From Aureobasidium sp. EXF-3400 (lineage: Eukaryota; Ascomycota; Dothideomycetes; Dothideales; Saccotheciaceae): DNA of 64,000 nt. Under the pieces are notes generated by a model. That model had not been told where the DNA came from, ran no database searches, and saw nothing but the letters and a program-made list of their open reading frames with translations. A program made the translations under genes and the position numbers. Positions 53,620-64,000 of this stretch are shown in pieces (position 1 is the first letter of the stretch; each line of letters opens with the position of its first letter). The DNA lies in assembly GCA_024195585.1 (NCBI GenBank), contig SWBL01000021.1:186001-250000 (forward strand), given 5' to 3'.

Positions 53620-55518
53620 TTACACCTTTCCTTCGGCTTGCGCCTCTCTGACTGTTTCGAAGACCTATTGCTTATTAGTTACCCCCGTATGAATAATGGA
53701 TACTCGATAATCTTACCTTGAGAAGCTTTCGTCTAGCACCGAGAGCGTTAACTCCCTTCTTGTCGAGAGCATCGTCATCAAGCTGAACCAGATCCTGCCA
53801 GCGCATATCCTTGAGTTGATCAGTATACTTGTGCAGTCTCAGACTACGCAGCCAGCTGGGAATATCACTCAAAAGCTGGAGATCGGTAGGATCCTCTGGG
53901 GGCTTAGAGCTGCCACGTCTACCACGAGGCGATCTGCCACGGGCCTCGGAGTGATCTGAAAGGTAACCTTCGTGACCTCCCATGACGCCAAAGTTGCCCA
54001 TGTTAAGAGCATTTATATTAGCACTCAGCATGCCAGCATCATAAGTAGAAAGATAGCCGTTATTCTGGGTCATGGGCAGGTTGTTCATGTTGGAGCCGGG
54101 AGGACCGGAGATGGCAATGCCGGGAGAGCTGGGACGAGAGCGGCCTCCCTGGAGGGCGGCGAGCTGCTGAGCCTGCAGAATAGCAGCCTGTTGAGGGCTT
54201 AGGACCTGGCCAAGTTCGTTGGTCATAAGGATGTTCATGTTTTGCTGCTGTTGTTGGTACTGAGGCTGGCCCTCGGAAGAACGAGCTCGGCGGAACTTCT
54301 TGACATCATCGAGCTGGATACGGTTGTTGACGGTAGAAAGAGCAGCCAACTTCATGGCGGTAGCGTTGGCGATCATGTCAGCATGAGCGGCGCTCTGCTG
54401 CTGTGTGTTGAAGTTGGGGAGCATAGGAGTGTTGACCATGGAAGCCCAGCTGTTGTTGGGATTGTAGGGCGAGAGGATGTTCATAGCGGGGTCCTGGTTG
54501 GGTGCAGAGACAGTGGTGTTTTGCAGGTTGGTGTCGCTCGACAGCTGGAAGGGACGGGGCGAGCGCAGAGGTTGGCTGAACTGGCCCATGGGCTGCTGGC
54601 CCTGGGATGAGCGGGGTCTGTTGATAGGGGGCTGGTTCTCGTTGCGGCTGTTGTTCCAGGGTGAGGGGGAGAGTGGCACGGGGCCATCTTTCTTGTCGTC
54701 GAAGAGGAGGGATGAGCGGTCACCGACACGGCTCGAGATGGGCGTGTTGCCAGTGTGCTCCTTGAAATCAGCCTTTTGCTTTGCGATGGCGGCGGCAGCA
54801 TCGGGGAAGAGGGAGTTGATGGTGCTTGGGTCGAGTCCCGAGTTGCGCTTGGCCCCAGGCGATGGTGGGGGTTTAGCACCGAAACCAAAAGATGATCTCG
54901 TGCCCTCGATGTTGAGTCTGCTCATGGCGTCGTTCAGGCGGGTAGACATGGGATCTGGTACAGGAGAACACGTTAGCCAGGTCCGTAATGGTCAGGGGCA
55001 TTTCCAAACATACCCTTCTCGCCAAAGTTGGCAGGAGACAGAACACCCGACATGGGGTGGCTCTTGGCCATCTGCTGCAGGACCTGGATGAAGAAGCGAA
55101 TCTGCACCTGGGTTGTCTGTTGCAGCAGGGCGTAGAGAGCAGCGGTGCGCTCGGGCTCGCTGAGCACGCGGAACCACTGCTCAATAGCGCTGAGCTCATC
55201 CTTGAAATCTTGGTCCAATGTAGCGGCGGCCATGTCCTCGAGAGTTGTCTCGTACTGGTCGATGTCGGCGATCCATTGCTGGGCGGCCTTGTCGGCAGAA
55301 TCGTCCTGGCTACCCATACCAACGCCGCTGAAGTAGATCTCGCTGGCGGGGCGGATGCCGCGGGATGCCAAAGGGGACGAGGTCGAGAAGGCGCCCATGT
55401 CGGCCGAGGCGCGCAGGTGGTGGCCAGGGTTCATGCCGCGAGACGACGGCGGGCGCAGAGACGAGCTCGAGGCATCGGGGGTGCTGTTGCGGTTGCCGAT
55501 GCTGTGGTTGGACGACAT
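53620..55518 (-). CDS. VTS1: SAM-domain RNA-binding protein Vts1
   Basis: Three exons (55518-55014, 54954-53717, 53664-53620) give 595 residues. The last exon is 15 codons and finishes the SAM domain ([14 protein letters not shown]). The N-terminal third has a conserved helical block ([20 protein letters not shown] through [20 protein letters not shown]). The middle is Gln/Asn/Ser/Pro-rich and disordered. The SAM domain near the C-terminus includes [40 protein letters not shown] and [10 protein letters not shown], the RNA-hairpin-binding surface of the Vts1/Smaug family. It binds Smaug recognition hairpins in mRNA and recruits deadenylation factors in the cytoplasm. Confidence 0.93.
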
Positions 55519-56790
55519 GGTGGTGTTTGGTGAAAGGAATGTAGTAGTGGCTAATAAGAAATATTAACCGACGGAGAACCTGCAGTTCCTGCTGTCCTCA
55601 AAGGCCTCCGGTCGTAGCTTTGTCCTGGACGCGGCTACCGTGCGCAGACAAGCCAGAAAGAGAAGAAAAGGACAGAAGCGACGATGTCTTGGGTGGAGTA
55701 GAGAAAGAAAGTCGGACAAAGCACACAAAGTCCTCGACGTTGCTTGACACACGCTCAGACTCCTGATTCCTGCCAAACTCCACCCTGGCGCTAAATTCGC
55801 CCATGGCCTGCCGCGACCAAATCTCACCATTCTTCCTGCAACGCTTAAATTATATCTCCCATTGAACTACGTGGTCTGTCTATCTGTTTGCTATGTCTTA
55901 CAGCTCATCCGCCTTTTTCGTCGCTGCGCCATGTTGGTTGTCCGCACGAGCTGCTGCTGCTGCCCCTCGAGTCGCAGCCCAATAAGTATACCTACCTGCA
56001 GCTGCTCAGCCACTAATAGCCCTACATCTTTAATATCACTGACACACCCGAGACTTTGCATCTCACAAGCTCATATATCTGCTTCTTGCTACTCAGTATA
56101 TCGTTCCGTCGTGTTTCAACCTGACCCCCTCTCCGCCAGTTCCTGTCCGGCCCTTGTTCCGAACTGATCCTCCACGCCAAGCTGACCGTTGATCAACCTT
56201 CATCATCAAGCAAATTATTTGTTTACCATTGCAATCAGATAAACATTGATCGGATGGATGCAGGTATCCGTCGAAAACATCTGACCTCGGTACACTCCTT
56301 TGTGCTATGTGTGTTGACTGCGTCTTCGACCAACAAGGCCTCTGTTCCTGATCGGCTGTCAAAAGCACGTTGCTTCTTGGCTAGAGTCTTGTTTGATGCT
56401 TTTGGACCCTAGAAAGGTTAATTGTTCAACACCATCATGACACTAATTTCTGTATTGTGCTGAACTGTGTGTGACAGCAAGGGGAAGGAAGTAACATGAA
56501 TGTCGGCAACAGGTATTTTGATGAATGATTTCTCTCGGTCTTCGTATGGGCTCTACAGTCTCCACTTTGCGTCTCAGTCGTCCTCTTTCCTTGATGTTGA
56601 TAGTGCCCACGTCTCCAAAACCAAAACGATCTTTCATCTCTCAAGCCGTCTTCTCAAGCTTGCGTCGCCGCATACTGTCGTGCCCAATGAAGACATCTGC
56701 CGGTGCATTGGGTGTTGTGTGGTTGTGCTTCCTCAGCCCTCCTATCCAGGGCAAGCAGGTTGCTTCCACGTAGATGTGCGACCTGAGAAG
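55519..56790. other. Intergenic region
   Basis: Promoter and leader of VTS1 on the left and 3' flank of the minus-strand hypothetical gene on the right. No gene supported. Confidence 0.5.
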
Positions 56791-57633
56791 TTAGTTGTTG
56801 AGGACCCTTCTGGCCGTGCCGGCTTCAGACTCGAGATCAAGGGCCTCAGCCTCAAGGCGCATAGCCTGACCACGGAGACGCTTAGCACGGGCGCGCATCT
56901 CGATGGCGTCGATCTCAAGGCTCCCGTTGAGCTTCTTGGTGCTCTGTGGCATATGCACACCAGCAGGGCGAATGGGGATGTTGAACGAGCTGGGAGTCTG
57001 CATGCGAGGGGTGGCGTTGACCTGGTGAGCATCCTCTTGACTGTACACAGTACCAGGGGCGTAAGGAGGCATGTTGCCAGGAGAAGAACCGTCCTCGGTG
57101 TACTCAGGAGACCCTTCCTGGGCCTGTCCCTCCTGCTCCATAGCGCTGAGACCGGGCTTACGGTCGACTTCCTGGTCGGGCTTGATGTCAGTCATCTGCT
57201 GCAATTCACTCTGGGCGACTGCCTCGGCCTGGCAACGCTTGACGTTGTCAACGACACGCTGGATGTCGCCAAGCAGAAGTTCAGCAACCCTTCTCTGAGG
57301 GTTCCTGCCATCAGTCTGGCGTCTGTGGACCTCATGGATCATGAGCTCCTGGGCGACATTGGGCTTGCCAGCCGTCATGGTCGACAGCTCTTCGAGGCCA
57401 CGCAGGAGCTCCACGCTCCAGTTCCACCAGATTTCTTCACTGCCAGCAAGATCTCCGACGCGAATCTTGGCTCCCTTCTTGAGCTCGACACGAGGACGAA
57501 TCTTCATTGGAATACACTCTTGGACGCTGCAGCCCCAGTTGGCCTCAATGCGGGTTTTGCGGTTGGTCTTGACATTGCGATCTCTGGGGTGGAGGTCTTG
57601 GAACCGGCGACGGACAACCTCTGTACGAGGCAT
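56791..57633 (-). CDS. Hypothetical protein with C-terminal coiled coil
   Basis: Single exon, 280 residues from the ATG at 57633. The N-terminal half is charged (VVRRRFQDLHPRDRNVKTNR) with a Trp-rich block (SEEIWWNWSVELLRGLEEL). A Gln/Glu-rich, Pro-containing linker follows. The last 45 residues form an Ala/Arg/Glu/Leu-rich helix likely to be coiled coil (AIEMRARAKRLRGQAMRLEA). No family recognised and no signal peptide. A plus-strand open frame across the same DNA is longer, but its sequence looks like a shadow (no coherent domains). A CT-rich leader upstream with a probable intron (58029-58499) supports minus-strand transcription. Confidence 0.6.
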   Translation of the reverse strand: MPRTEVVRRRFQDLHPRDRNVKTNRKTRIEANWGCSVQECIPMKIRPRVELKKGAKIRVGDLAGSEEIWWNWSVELLRGLEELSTMTAGKPNVAQELMIHEVHRRQTDGRNPQRRVAELLLGDIQRVVDNVKRCQAEAVAQSELQQMTDIKPDQEVDRKPGLSAMEQEGQAQEGSPEYTEDGSSPGNMPPYAPGTVYSQEDAHQVNATPRMQTPSSFNIPIRPAGVHMPQSTKKLNGSLEIDAIEMRARAKRLRGQAMRLEAEALDLESEAGTARRVLNN

Positions 57634-58028
57634 TGTGGAGATTACCTCGGTGTTTGGGTTGGTGTAAGCGAATGTTGTCGGGTAGATGTAGGAGTGGGTA
57701 GCTGACACTGTTAATCTTTGGCACAGAGCTTGGGAACACACCATCTGAGTCACTGACCTGGTCTGTATAGCTTCGCTACTGCGACGTTTGGCGAAGTGGT
57801 TGGTTGCCTGTGATGCTGACTGAGTGGAGCCTGGTGAAGTTGTGTAAGCGAGTGAAGCGTGATGTGGAAGAGTAGAAGAAGATGAAGACCAAGAAGTGTA
57901 AAGGAAGATGGGCAGGGCAGGAGGGAGACAAGAAATGCAGGCGCGTCCGTGTCGAATGCTTCGTCGATTGGTATTCGACGCTGGCCAGTGAAACCTCAGA
58001 AGGTCAGGGCAGCGACGATGGAATGGAG

Positions 58029-58499
58029 CTGTTAAAGTGACAAAGACATTGACACGCAGGCCACGATAAAAGATCCAATTATGATTGGAAGGGTGAAAGG
58101 GAAGGATCCACGGATGGAGCGTGCAAGTTTGGGAATGTTCCGTGCCAACAGGCTAGGGTGGAAGTTGGGCAGTGTAGAAAAAACAAAGGCGAGAGGTGGT
58201 GGCAGAGATGCAGTCTCCGCGCGAGTGCCGGCAGAGCGTGCTAGCTTTAGCAGGATCAAGCAAGGAGATGTTCTGGCTTGTGTTGTCCGAGATGTCGGAA
58301 GAACAAGAGCACGGGGTAGATAATCAGGCGAACCAACTGCAGTCTCATTCATCAAGAATAAACCCGCTGTGTAGTGGCGAGATGGGTACTTTTTGGAAAG
58401 GAGGAAGACAAGAAAATGGGAGGGTGAAAAGGGGGTAGGCACATGTACAGATGCAACCATACAAAGGCGCAAGACTTAAAGAAAGAACGAACAACTTAC
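58029..58499 (-). promoter_or_regulatory. Probable 5' UTR intron of the 56791-57633 gene
   Basis: On the minus strand a GTAAGT donor (58499) pairs with a CTTTAACAG acceptor (58029). Downstream sequence is CT-rich and leads to the ATG at 57633. Based on splice signals and composition only. Confidence 0.35.
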
Positions 58500-60806
58500 C
58501 GGGAAGGAACCTTGAAGGAGCAATGTCGCGTCGAAGGTCAACGCGAGCACGCGTATGGACACGCCGGCTGACAACAAAGAGCCACTCACGTGGAAATCGA
58601 TATGTGAGGTCCCTGTGTGCGTCGTGGTGGTTGCGACGAGCCAAGACCAGAAGAATTGGCCGTAACGTCGAGAGGTAGCAATTGACCAATCCGCTACTGT
58701 AACGCAGGACTCAATTTGACAGGATGCAATAACGAAATATATCCAAGAGACATCAACTTGGGAGACATTGCCGCTTGGGAATCAAGAGAAAATCGTCCAG
58801 CATGTCGATAGCAGGTGCAATACTCGGGAGACAGAAAATGTTGTCAAGCACAGAGAGGAGAGTTCAACTTAATGTCTACATGTTAAGTCTGTGTGTGTCT
58901 GATCAGTACTGCACATTGTAGCAACATGATGACCATACTGACAGAGCTCAGCTAGAAGAGCATCGTGGCAACCTGTGACTAGGCTAGTCGAGACAGACTG
59001 TCTTGTTCAGAGGCTTTCTTTCCATGGTTAGCTCTCTCGCATTGAAGCTATAACAATGCACAATGGTCACAACAAACAGAGCATTTCCCAGTGGAGACCA
59101 TCGTAATCTCGGCTTTCTGCGGGAACATCTCCGTACCCGGTGAGTACTGTGCATCTGGATAGCTCGCACGTCGTTCGGCGTCGCCGCGAGATGTTGTGAC
59201 GACTGGATCGAGAACGAGCTTTAGCCTTCAGGACACGAACCGGGTCCATGAACGGGCCTACTGAGCAGCACAGATTTTCCAGAGAAGTGGCTAGCTCGAG
59301 CTCGCGAAGAGCAGTATGAGTCAATCACCTTCAACCGGTGGTGACATCTTGTCAAATTTCGGGAGCGGTAGACTGTGTGGTAGACTGTTGTGGGTCGGCT
59401 TGGTCACTCCATGGAAGCACATGCCGATACCCCGAAGCCGCCGCACTCTTTGGCAGGACACCATGAAGGTTAAGAGGAAGTTCGTCAGATTGGAAACATG
59501 ACCCCAGCCCTGCCACATAGAGTCGACTGCAACTTCTCACGATATAAACGAGACTCCACCATCGGTGAGCATCCGATCGATAGATGTGATAGTGTTTGAT
59601 GTAGAGTAGCAGGTTGCGAAAGACTGATCGCTGGATCTGCACTCTCGATGAGCGGTCAAGGAATGTGATGGCGTCAAACAAGGAAGTCTTCCTTGATTGT
59701 AAGCACATGCGGTCAGAGGAGAGCACGGGGTAAGGCTGAAGCCTGAAGATTCTTGGCAGGAACCATCTCATTTCCCGAAGAACAGCGCGTTGATCAACGA
59801 GCGTTCATTTTAGTACGACTCCATGGAACAAATAGAAGGATCATGGAAGGTTTTGCGCGTCATGATCCCGTCCTTAATGTCCTTGGTGTGCGGATGACCA
59901 ACCTCGGGGCGAAACCAGCACCAAACGTCCGGTACGCGAAAGTGTGTTCCATACTTGCAAAACCGAACAGCCTGCACCGTCCTCTTCATCTCCTACCTGA
60001 TGCAGCAAGAGGTGCATCGCTGACACAGCCCAAAATGCCGCAGCTCTATCGACGAATCCTTCGACCTTTTTACGAGCTTGTGGCGCCTGCAACTGTATGT
60101 GAGCTCTGCATAACAGCTTCCGTATCTGATCAATCCCAAGCGACTGTGCCCCCCACTTTGAGAGAGGCTGTGTGTTATTCTTAGACCGACCGCCATTGTT
60201 GTTTACCTTCAAGATTACCAAGCTCTCTCGATGACGCCCAACGAACAGGATCCGGGTGAGCACTGGCTCTCTCTTCCAGAAAATGTCCTGGCAGAAGACA
60301 CTCGTTCACAGACCGTAGTGGGGTTCTTGAGTAGTCTGGGACGGCGTTGCGCGTCAAAACAGCCTCTTCTCTGTCATGCAGGTGCCTGCGAACTCTCGAG
60401 TTTGGGACTAAACCATCCCCGAGTCATTACCTTCAGACCCTGGTCAATCGCTGGGTTCATAATTCGGAACGCCATGCGATCCGTTCGGTCAGTTTAATAA
60501 CGGCCCGCGCATCATGTGTGTGTCCATCTAGCCAAGTCACGTAGGGCTGTTGCGGCTTTGCTTGCTGACACCAGAGTTTATTCTACCCTCCATACATTGC
60601 AGCACGCGAACGAATCAGCATGAGAGGTACGTGCTTGGCTACCCGAAGGTCCATGTCATGGTAATGTTCCTTGCATTTGAAACGCAGCCTTCCACAGGTA
60701 GGTCGGTTCGTCGGGACAGCTTCTACGGTACCCGGACATGCAACATGAGCCATGTTAGACCCCCCCACCACGGTTTCCTTCACCGTAGCATCCTTCGCAC
60801 CTCGTG

Positions 60807-60814
60807 TATATATA
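60807..60814 (+). promoter_or_regulatory. TATA box of the C2H2 gene
   Basis: TATATATA 70 nt upstream of the ATG at 60884, with a CT/CA-rich leader between them. Confidence 0.5.
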
Positions 60815-60883
60815 CCCAGCCGTTACCCTTGACTTGACGATCATCCATCAACCTCCACCTCCCAGACTTCGCCTACCTTCACA

Positions 60884-61693
60884 ATGGACGCCTTCAACTA
60901 CCCCAACCGTCTTATGCACCAACCCTACACAGAGTCATTTGGCTCACCGGTACTACTCTGCTCAAGTCCTGACAACCAAATCATCGACCATTGCTATCCG
61001 GAAGACTTCCAACCTATGTTCAACACCTGTCAATCACCTATGTACCGACCTATGCAGCCTATTGTTCCCACCCAACATGAACCTTATTCTGGACAATGCA
61101 CACCGACATGGCCCGAGTCGTATCCTTACCAGCCCGTCTTCATGGACTACAACTTCGGCGTCGTCCGCTCCAGCCCTTCTCTTCTTCCTTCTATCGAGCA
61201 AACAACCTTGAGCCGTCCTGTTTCAAGAGCACCTTCGTTCAGATCCGACACAAGCTCCTCATGGATGAGCTGTCCCAGAAGCGAGCCTTCTCGCTCCTCA
61301 TCACCCAACGCTGGCGAGATGTCCAAGTACGGAGCTCCCAGTGAGGATGGCACATGGAGATGTGCTTACCCTGGCTGCACATCCAAGTCAGTCTTCAGAA
61401 GAGGATGCGACTTGCGCAAGCATTACCGCAGACACACAAAGACCCTCTTCTGCCGCCATATCGGCTGCAGATCAGCAAGCGAGGGAGGATTCTCTAGCGA
61501 GAAAGACCGAGCACGCCATGAGGCTAAGCACGATCCTAAGATCGTTTGCGAGTGGGATGGCTGCAGCAGAGTGTTCAGCAGAGTGGATAATATGGTAAGT
61601 TCTACAACAACACGTGTTTCGATCTACAAGTACTAACAATCTATGCAGAGAGATCATGTCCGCCGCATTCACCGCCGCAAGCTCGTCAAATGA
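60884..61693 (+). CDS. C2H2 zinc-finger protein
   Basis: Two exons (60884-61594, 61649-61693) with a 54-nt intron carrying a perfect TACTAAC branch site; 251 residues. The first 150 residues are Pro/Ser/Tyr/Gln-rich and probably disordered. Three C2H2-type fingers follow: CAYPGC with RKHYRRH, CRHIGC with RARHEAKH, and CEWDGC with DHVRRIH. The intron splits finger three so that its zinc-binding His pair lies in the 15-codon last exon, followed by basic RRKLVK. This arrangement is common in fungal C2H2 proteins whose targets are unknown. Probably a nuclear DNA-binding transcription factor. The strong TATA box suggests regulated expression. Confidence 0.88.
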
Positions 61694-62620
61694 GCGGTGC
61701 AAACTCGACATTCACGAATTACGATATGACTTGGTCGACTTAATGTATACATTGGGGAAAGGGTCAGCATGCGGATGACAAGGAGTGGCCGTCGGCGTAT
61801 CTGTATATATTAAATATTGACCGACGGACAGGCTTGGCGCATCCATTGGACGAGAGGCATCTTGGATAGGCAGGTGTTTATATGGAAGAGGTCTGGGAGG
61901 CTGGAGCATTGTGGGACTTGCTATTCGGATTTGGGAGGCGCTGGATACTTTGTTTTCTTCTTGGACTGATACCCCTGCATTTGCTGCGACTCATGGCAAT
62001 AGAAGGACAATACGCATATACCGCTACGAGCGGTCCTTTTTCATCTATCTTGACTTTCCTTTTTTTCTCGCACCATGATCTGCTGAACACGTGCATGCTT
62101 CGGAACAATCAACGACCAACTTAAAAGTGTAAGTCAACCACAGTGTTGGAACTCGTATTGGCTGCGGCATGCAACCAAGCTGCAGACTCGACAGGTCTGA
62201 CACTATTTTGGAGCAATTTCCTAATTCTGGTACAACGCCGAGAGCCGTCGATCTCATGTATATTAGCTGCCACCACATGAGTAGTCAGGGTCATGGTAGC
62301 GACTTGGTAGTGCGAACCAGATCGATCGTATATGCAGATCGTGACCTCAGCTGAGCAATGATGAGTTAGTCCGCGTAAACGGAAATACGACAGAAATCGA
62401 TCAAGTCGTCCAAGCGTTTATATGTGTCAAACCGCGGAAGAAGAGGTGCATGATCGGTAGATATCAAGATGAGAGAGCGGTCTGCAGTCACAGATCGGAG
62501 CAAACTTGGAGTGGAGCCCTAATTCTGCAGCGTTGTCGTGACAACGACGGCTTGCAAACATGAGCTTTCTCTTTGCATGCGATAGCTCGATGGCAAGGAC
62601 TGTATTATTACGACGAAGAA
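61694..62620. other. Intergenic region
   Basis: 3' flank of the C2H2 gene and promoter of the SprT-like gene. No gene recognised. Confidence 0.5.
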
Positions 62621-64000
62621 ATGGCAATCAAGATGGCTCCCTCGCGCTATGCGCATGACAGCGACAGCGATGACCTCCCGGAACTGGATGCGCTCATCAA
62701 CCAACACGTCAAGGGACTGCCTGCACTCAATGCGCCGAAGCTCATGGCCTCGAAGCTCACAGCTCCCCGTCTGGCACCTCGAAAGACAGTTGAGAAGACA
62801 CAAAGATCAAAGAGCGACATAATTACTACAAATGCACCAACGAAGCGCTCGACGAGAGCAAAGACAGCCGACCAACCACTTACCGAACTGAAGTCTGCTC
62901 CCGAAGTCAGAAGATCAGTGACGGAGCCCAAATTACAACCTAGAGCTCGTAGCCAAGCTGCGCTGAAGGAACTGGAGATAAAGAACAAGGAGATCAAGTT
63001 AAGAGCTACTAGATCGAAGCCTGCGTCGCGAAGACTTCCACGCATAGTAGACTCGGAATCTGAAGACAGCTACGAAGAGGTCGAGGAGCAGGATGTTGAG
63101 GAGAGCATACACTGCGAGAGTGACACAGAGAACGAGGTACCAGTGGCGGCCCCGAGAGCAGTGAACAAGCCGACGAGAAGGCTCGTTGCTGGTCGAAGGA
63201 GTCCAGAGTTGGACTCGAGTGACTCGAATGAGGATGTCTTCCATACTCCTCCAAGCAAGCAATCACAGAGACCTGTGAAGGAAGCCTTCACTACGAAAGC
63301 CTCGGACGACCTCACTCAGAAATTGCTCCAACTTGATTTGGACGGTTCAGATAAGGAAAACGACAATCTCGCCATACTCAAGTTGTAAGTTTGTTTGTCA
63401 CAAACAACATACGCGCCTTCCACTAATGCAATGATTGACAGCTCCCCTCCACGAGCGGCACGTCCGATTGTGATAGACCGACCAGCCACACCTCCTCCTG
63501 CCTCTCCATCAAAATCTCGCCTGGTCTCTCCATCCAAAAAGAAACAACGTATTCCTACACCTCCTCATGCTCCAAACTTTGAAGAGTTTTGGAACGTTCA
63601 CGCAGTAAACACCTGGAACGACGAATACTCGCCTCAGAAGCCTCTCATGTCACCAAAAAAGATCCGCGCGGCACTTCTAGAAGATTCGGACTCTCCTTCT
63701 TCATCGCCAAAGAAGTTACAAAGTCCTACAAAGAAGACTCGCGCTGAGATAGATGCAAAGAAGGACTTTGAGAACAGAAAACACAATCTTGTCAAAGACT
63801 TCTTCACTGAACTTGATGACAAGATCACTGAAGGAAAGATTGCAGAGCTGGCTGAAGCGACTGGTGGTGTCCAGTTCATCTGGAGCAAAACACTCAACTC
63901 AACCGCCGGCAGAGCAAACTGGAAACGCGAGACAACCAAACACAAGAATTCTGATGGAACAGAGAAAATCACACAAAAACATCACGCCTCTATCGAACTC
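62621..64000 (+). CDS. SprT-like/GCNA-type protein, 5' part (cut by window end)
   Basis: Exon 62621-63384 joins 63442 onwards across a 57-nt intron (GTAAGT...GACAG), giving ILKFSPPRAARP at the junction; the frame is open to the last base. About 290 residues are disordered and charged, with acidic patches (DSESEDSYEEVEEQDVEE) and Ser/Pro/Lys runs like GCNA/ACRC proteins. From about residue 360 comes the start of a SprT domain (KDFFTELDDKITEGKIAEL, TGGVQFIWSKTLNSTAGRAN). The HExxH protease motif would lie beyond the edge. This family removes DNA-protein crosslinks in the nucleus. An ATG at 62633 is an alternative start. Confidence 0.82.

Larger units (their letters stand above)
57634..60883. 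other. Long intergenic region, 3.2 kb
   Basis: The first kilobase is probably the promoter and leader of the minus-strand hypothetical gene. From 58700 to 60800 several open stretches exist on both strands (for example 59753-60184 plus, 59874-60263 minus), but none has recognisable domains or convincing splicing. The right end is the promoter of the C2H2 gene. Confidence 0.45.

Noticed and set aside
54242..55091. Plus-strand open frames opposite VTS1
   Set aside because: VTS1 on the minus strand is clearly recognised; the reverse translations are low-complexity.
56500..57705. Plus-strand open frame of about 400 codons opposite the 280-residue minus-strand gene
   Set aside because: Its translation has no coherent domain. 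The minus-strand product has a believable coiled coil, and its leader carries CT-rich and splice signals.
59753..60263. Overlapping open frames on both strands
   Set aside because: No domain, no conserved-looking block and no convincing splice sites; probably chance.
1..64000. CRISPR arrays, bacterial operons or insertion sequences
   Set aside because: None seen; gene structure is eukaryotic throughout, and no terminal-repeat transposon could be identified by eye.

Overview
This window is nuclear DNA from a filamentous ascomycete (Pezizomycotina). The evidence is dense genes on both strands, short GT-AG introns (about 45-250 nt, several with a CTAAC-like branch point), CT-rich promoters, fungal-specific proteins (Tim23, Sec61-beta, Fmp52, Vts1) and a large secretome (GH16, S28 peptidase, apple/PAN-like protein, other glycoside hydrolase). 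Class level (perhaps Dothideomycetes) is a guess. I rebuilt 22 protein genes, most by joining exons by hand at splice sites that keep the frame and restore conserved motifs. One gene runs off the right edge.

Layout. 0.8-3.4 kb: TPR/SET-like gene, minus strand. 6.1-15.5 kb: one uninterrupted 9.4-kb coding region for a 3,143-residue secreted Ser/Ala/Leu-rich repeat protein, the most striking object here. 17.6-29.9 kb: housekeeping and hypothetical genes, including Tim23, a disordered 424-aa protein, Sec61-beta, a xylose-reductase-type aldo-keto reductase with an optional mitochondrial presequence, a Gly-rich small protein and Fmp52. 31.3-41.8 kb: secreted apple/PAN-like protein, SDR, secreted (alpha/alpha)6 glycoside hydrolase, hypothetical acidic-tailed protein and secreted S28 peptidase. 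A broken second S28 fragment lies inverted beside the intact one. 42.2-42.4 kb: tRNA-like relic whose anticodon arm is split by a hairpin-forming insert. 42.6-51.6 kb: a likely catabolic cluster of FMN-dependent (NtaA/DszA-type) monooxygenase, Baeyer-Villiger-type FAD monooxygenase and MDR oxidoreductase on the minus strand, then a divergently transcribed sodium:solute symporter. 52.1-64 kb: GH16 glucanase-like enzyme, Vts1, a hypothetical gene, a C2H2 zinc-finger protein, and the 5' part of a SprT/GCNA-like gene cut by the window end.

How the genes may work together. The 42.6-51.6 kb set has import (symporter), two oxygenases and a reductase, with no PKS, NRPS or terpene synthase in view. 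I therefore infer small-molecule breakdown rather than synthesis. The 31-42 kb genes and the GH16 gene fit extracellular polymer digestion. The giant repeat protein has a signal peptide, a Kex2-type site, clustered Cys motifs at both ends and almost no aromatic residues between. It looks like a surface or matrix protein, but I recognise no family.
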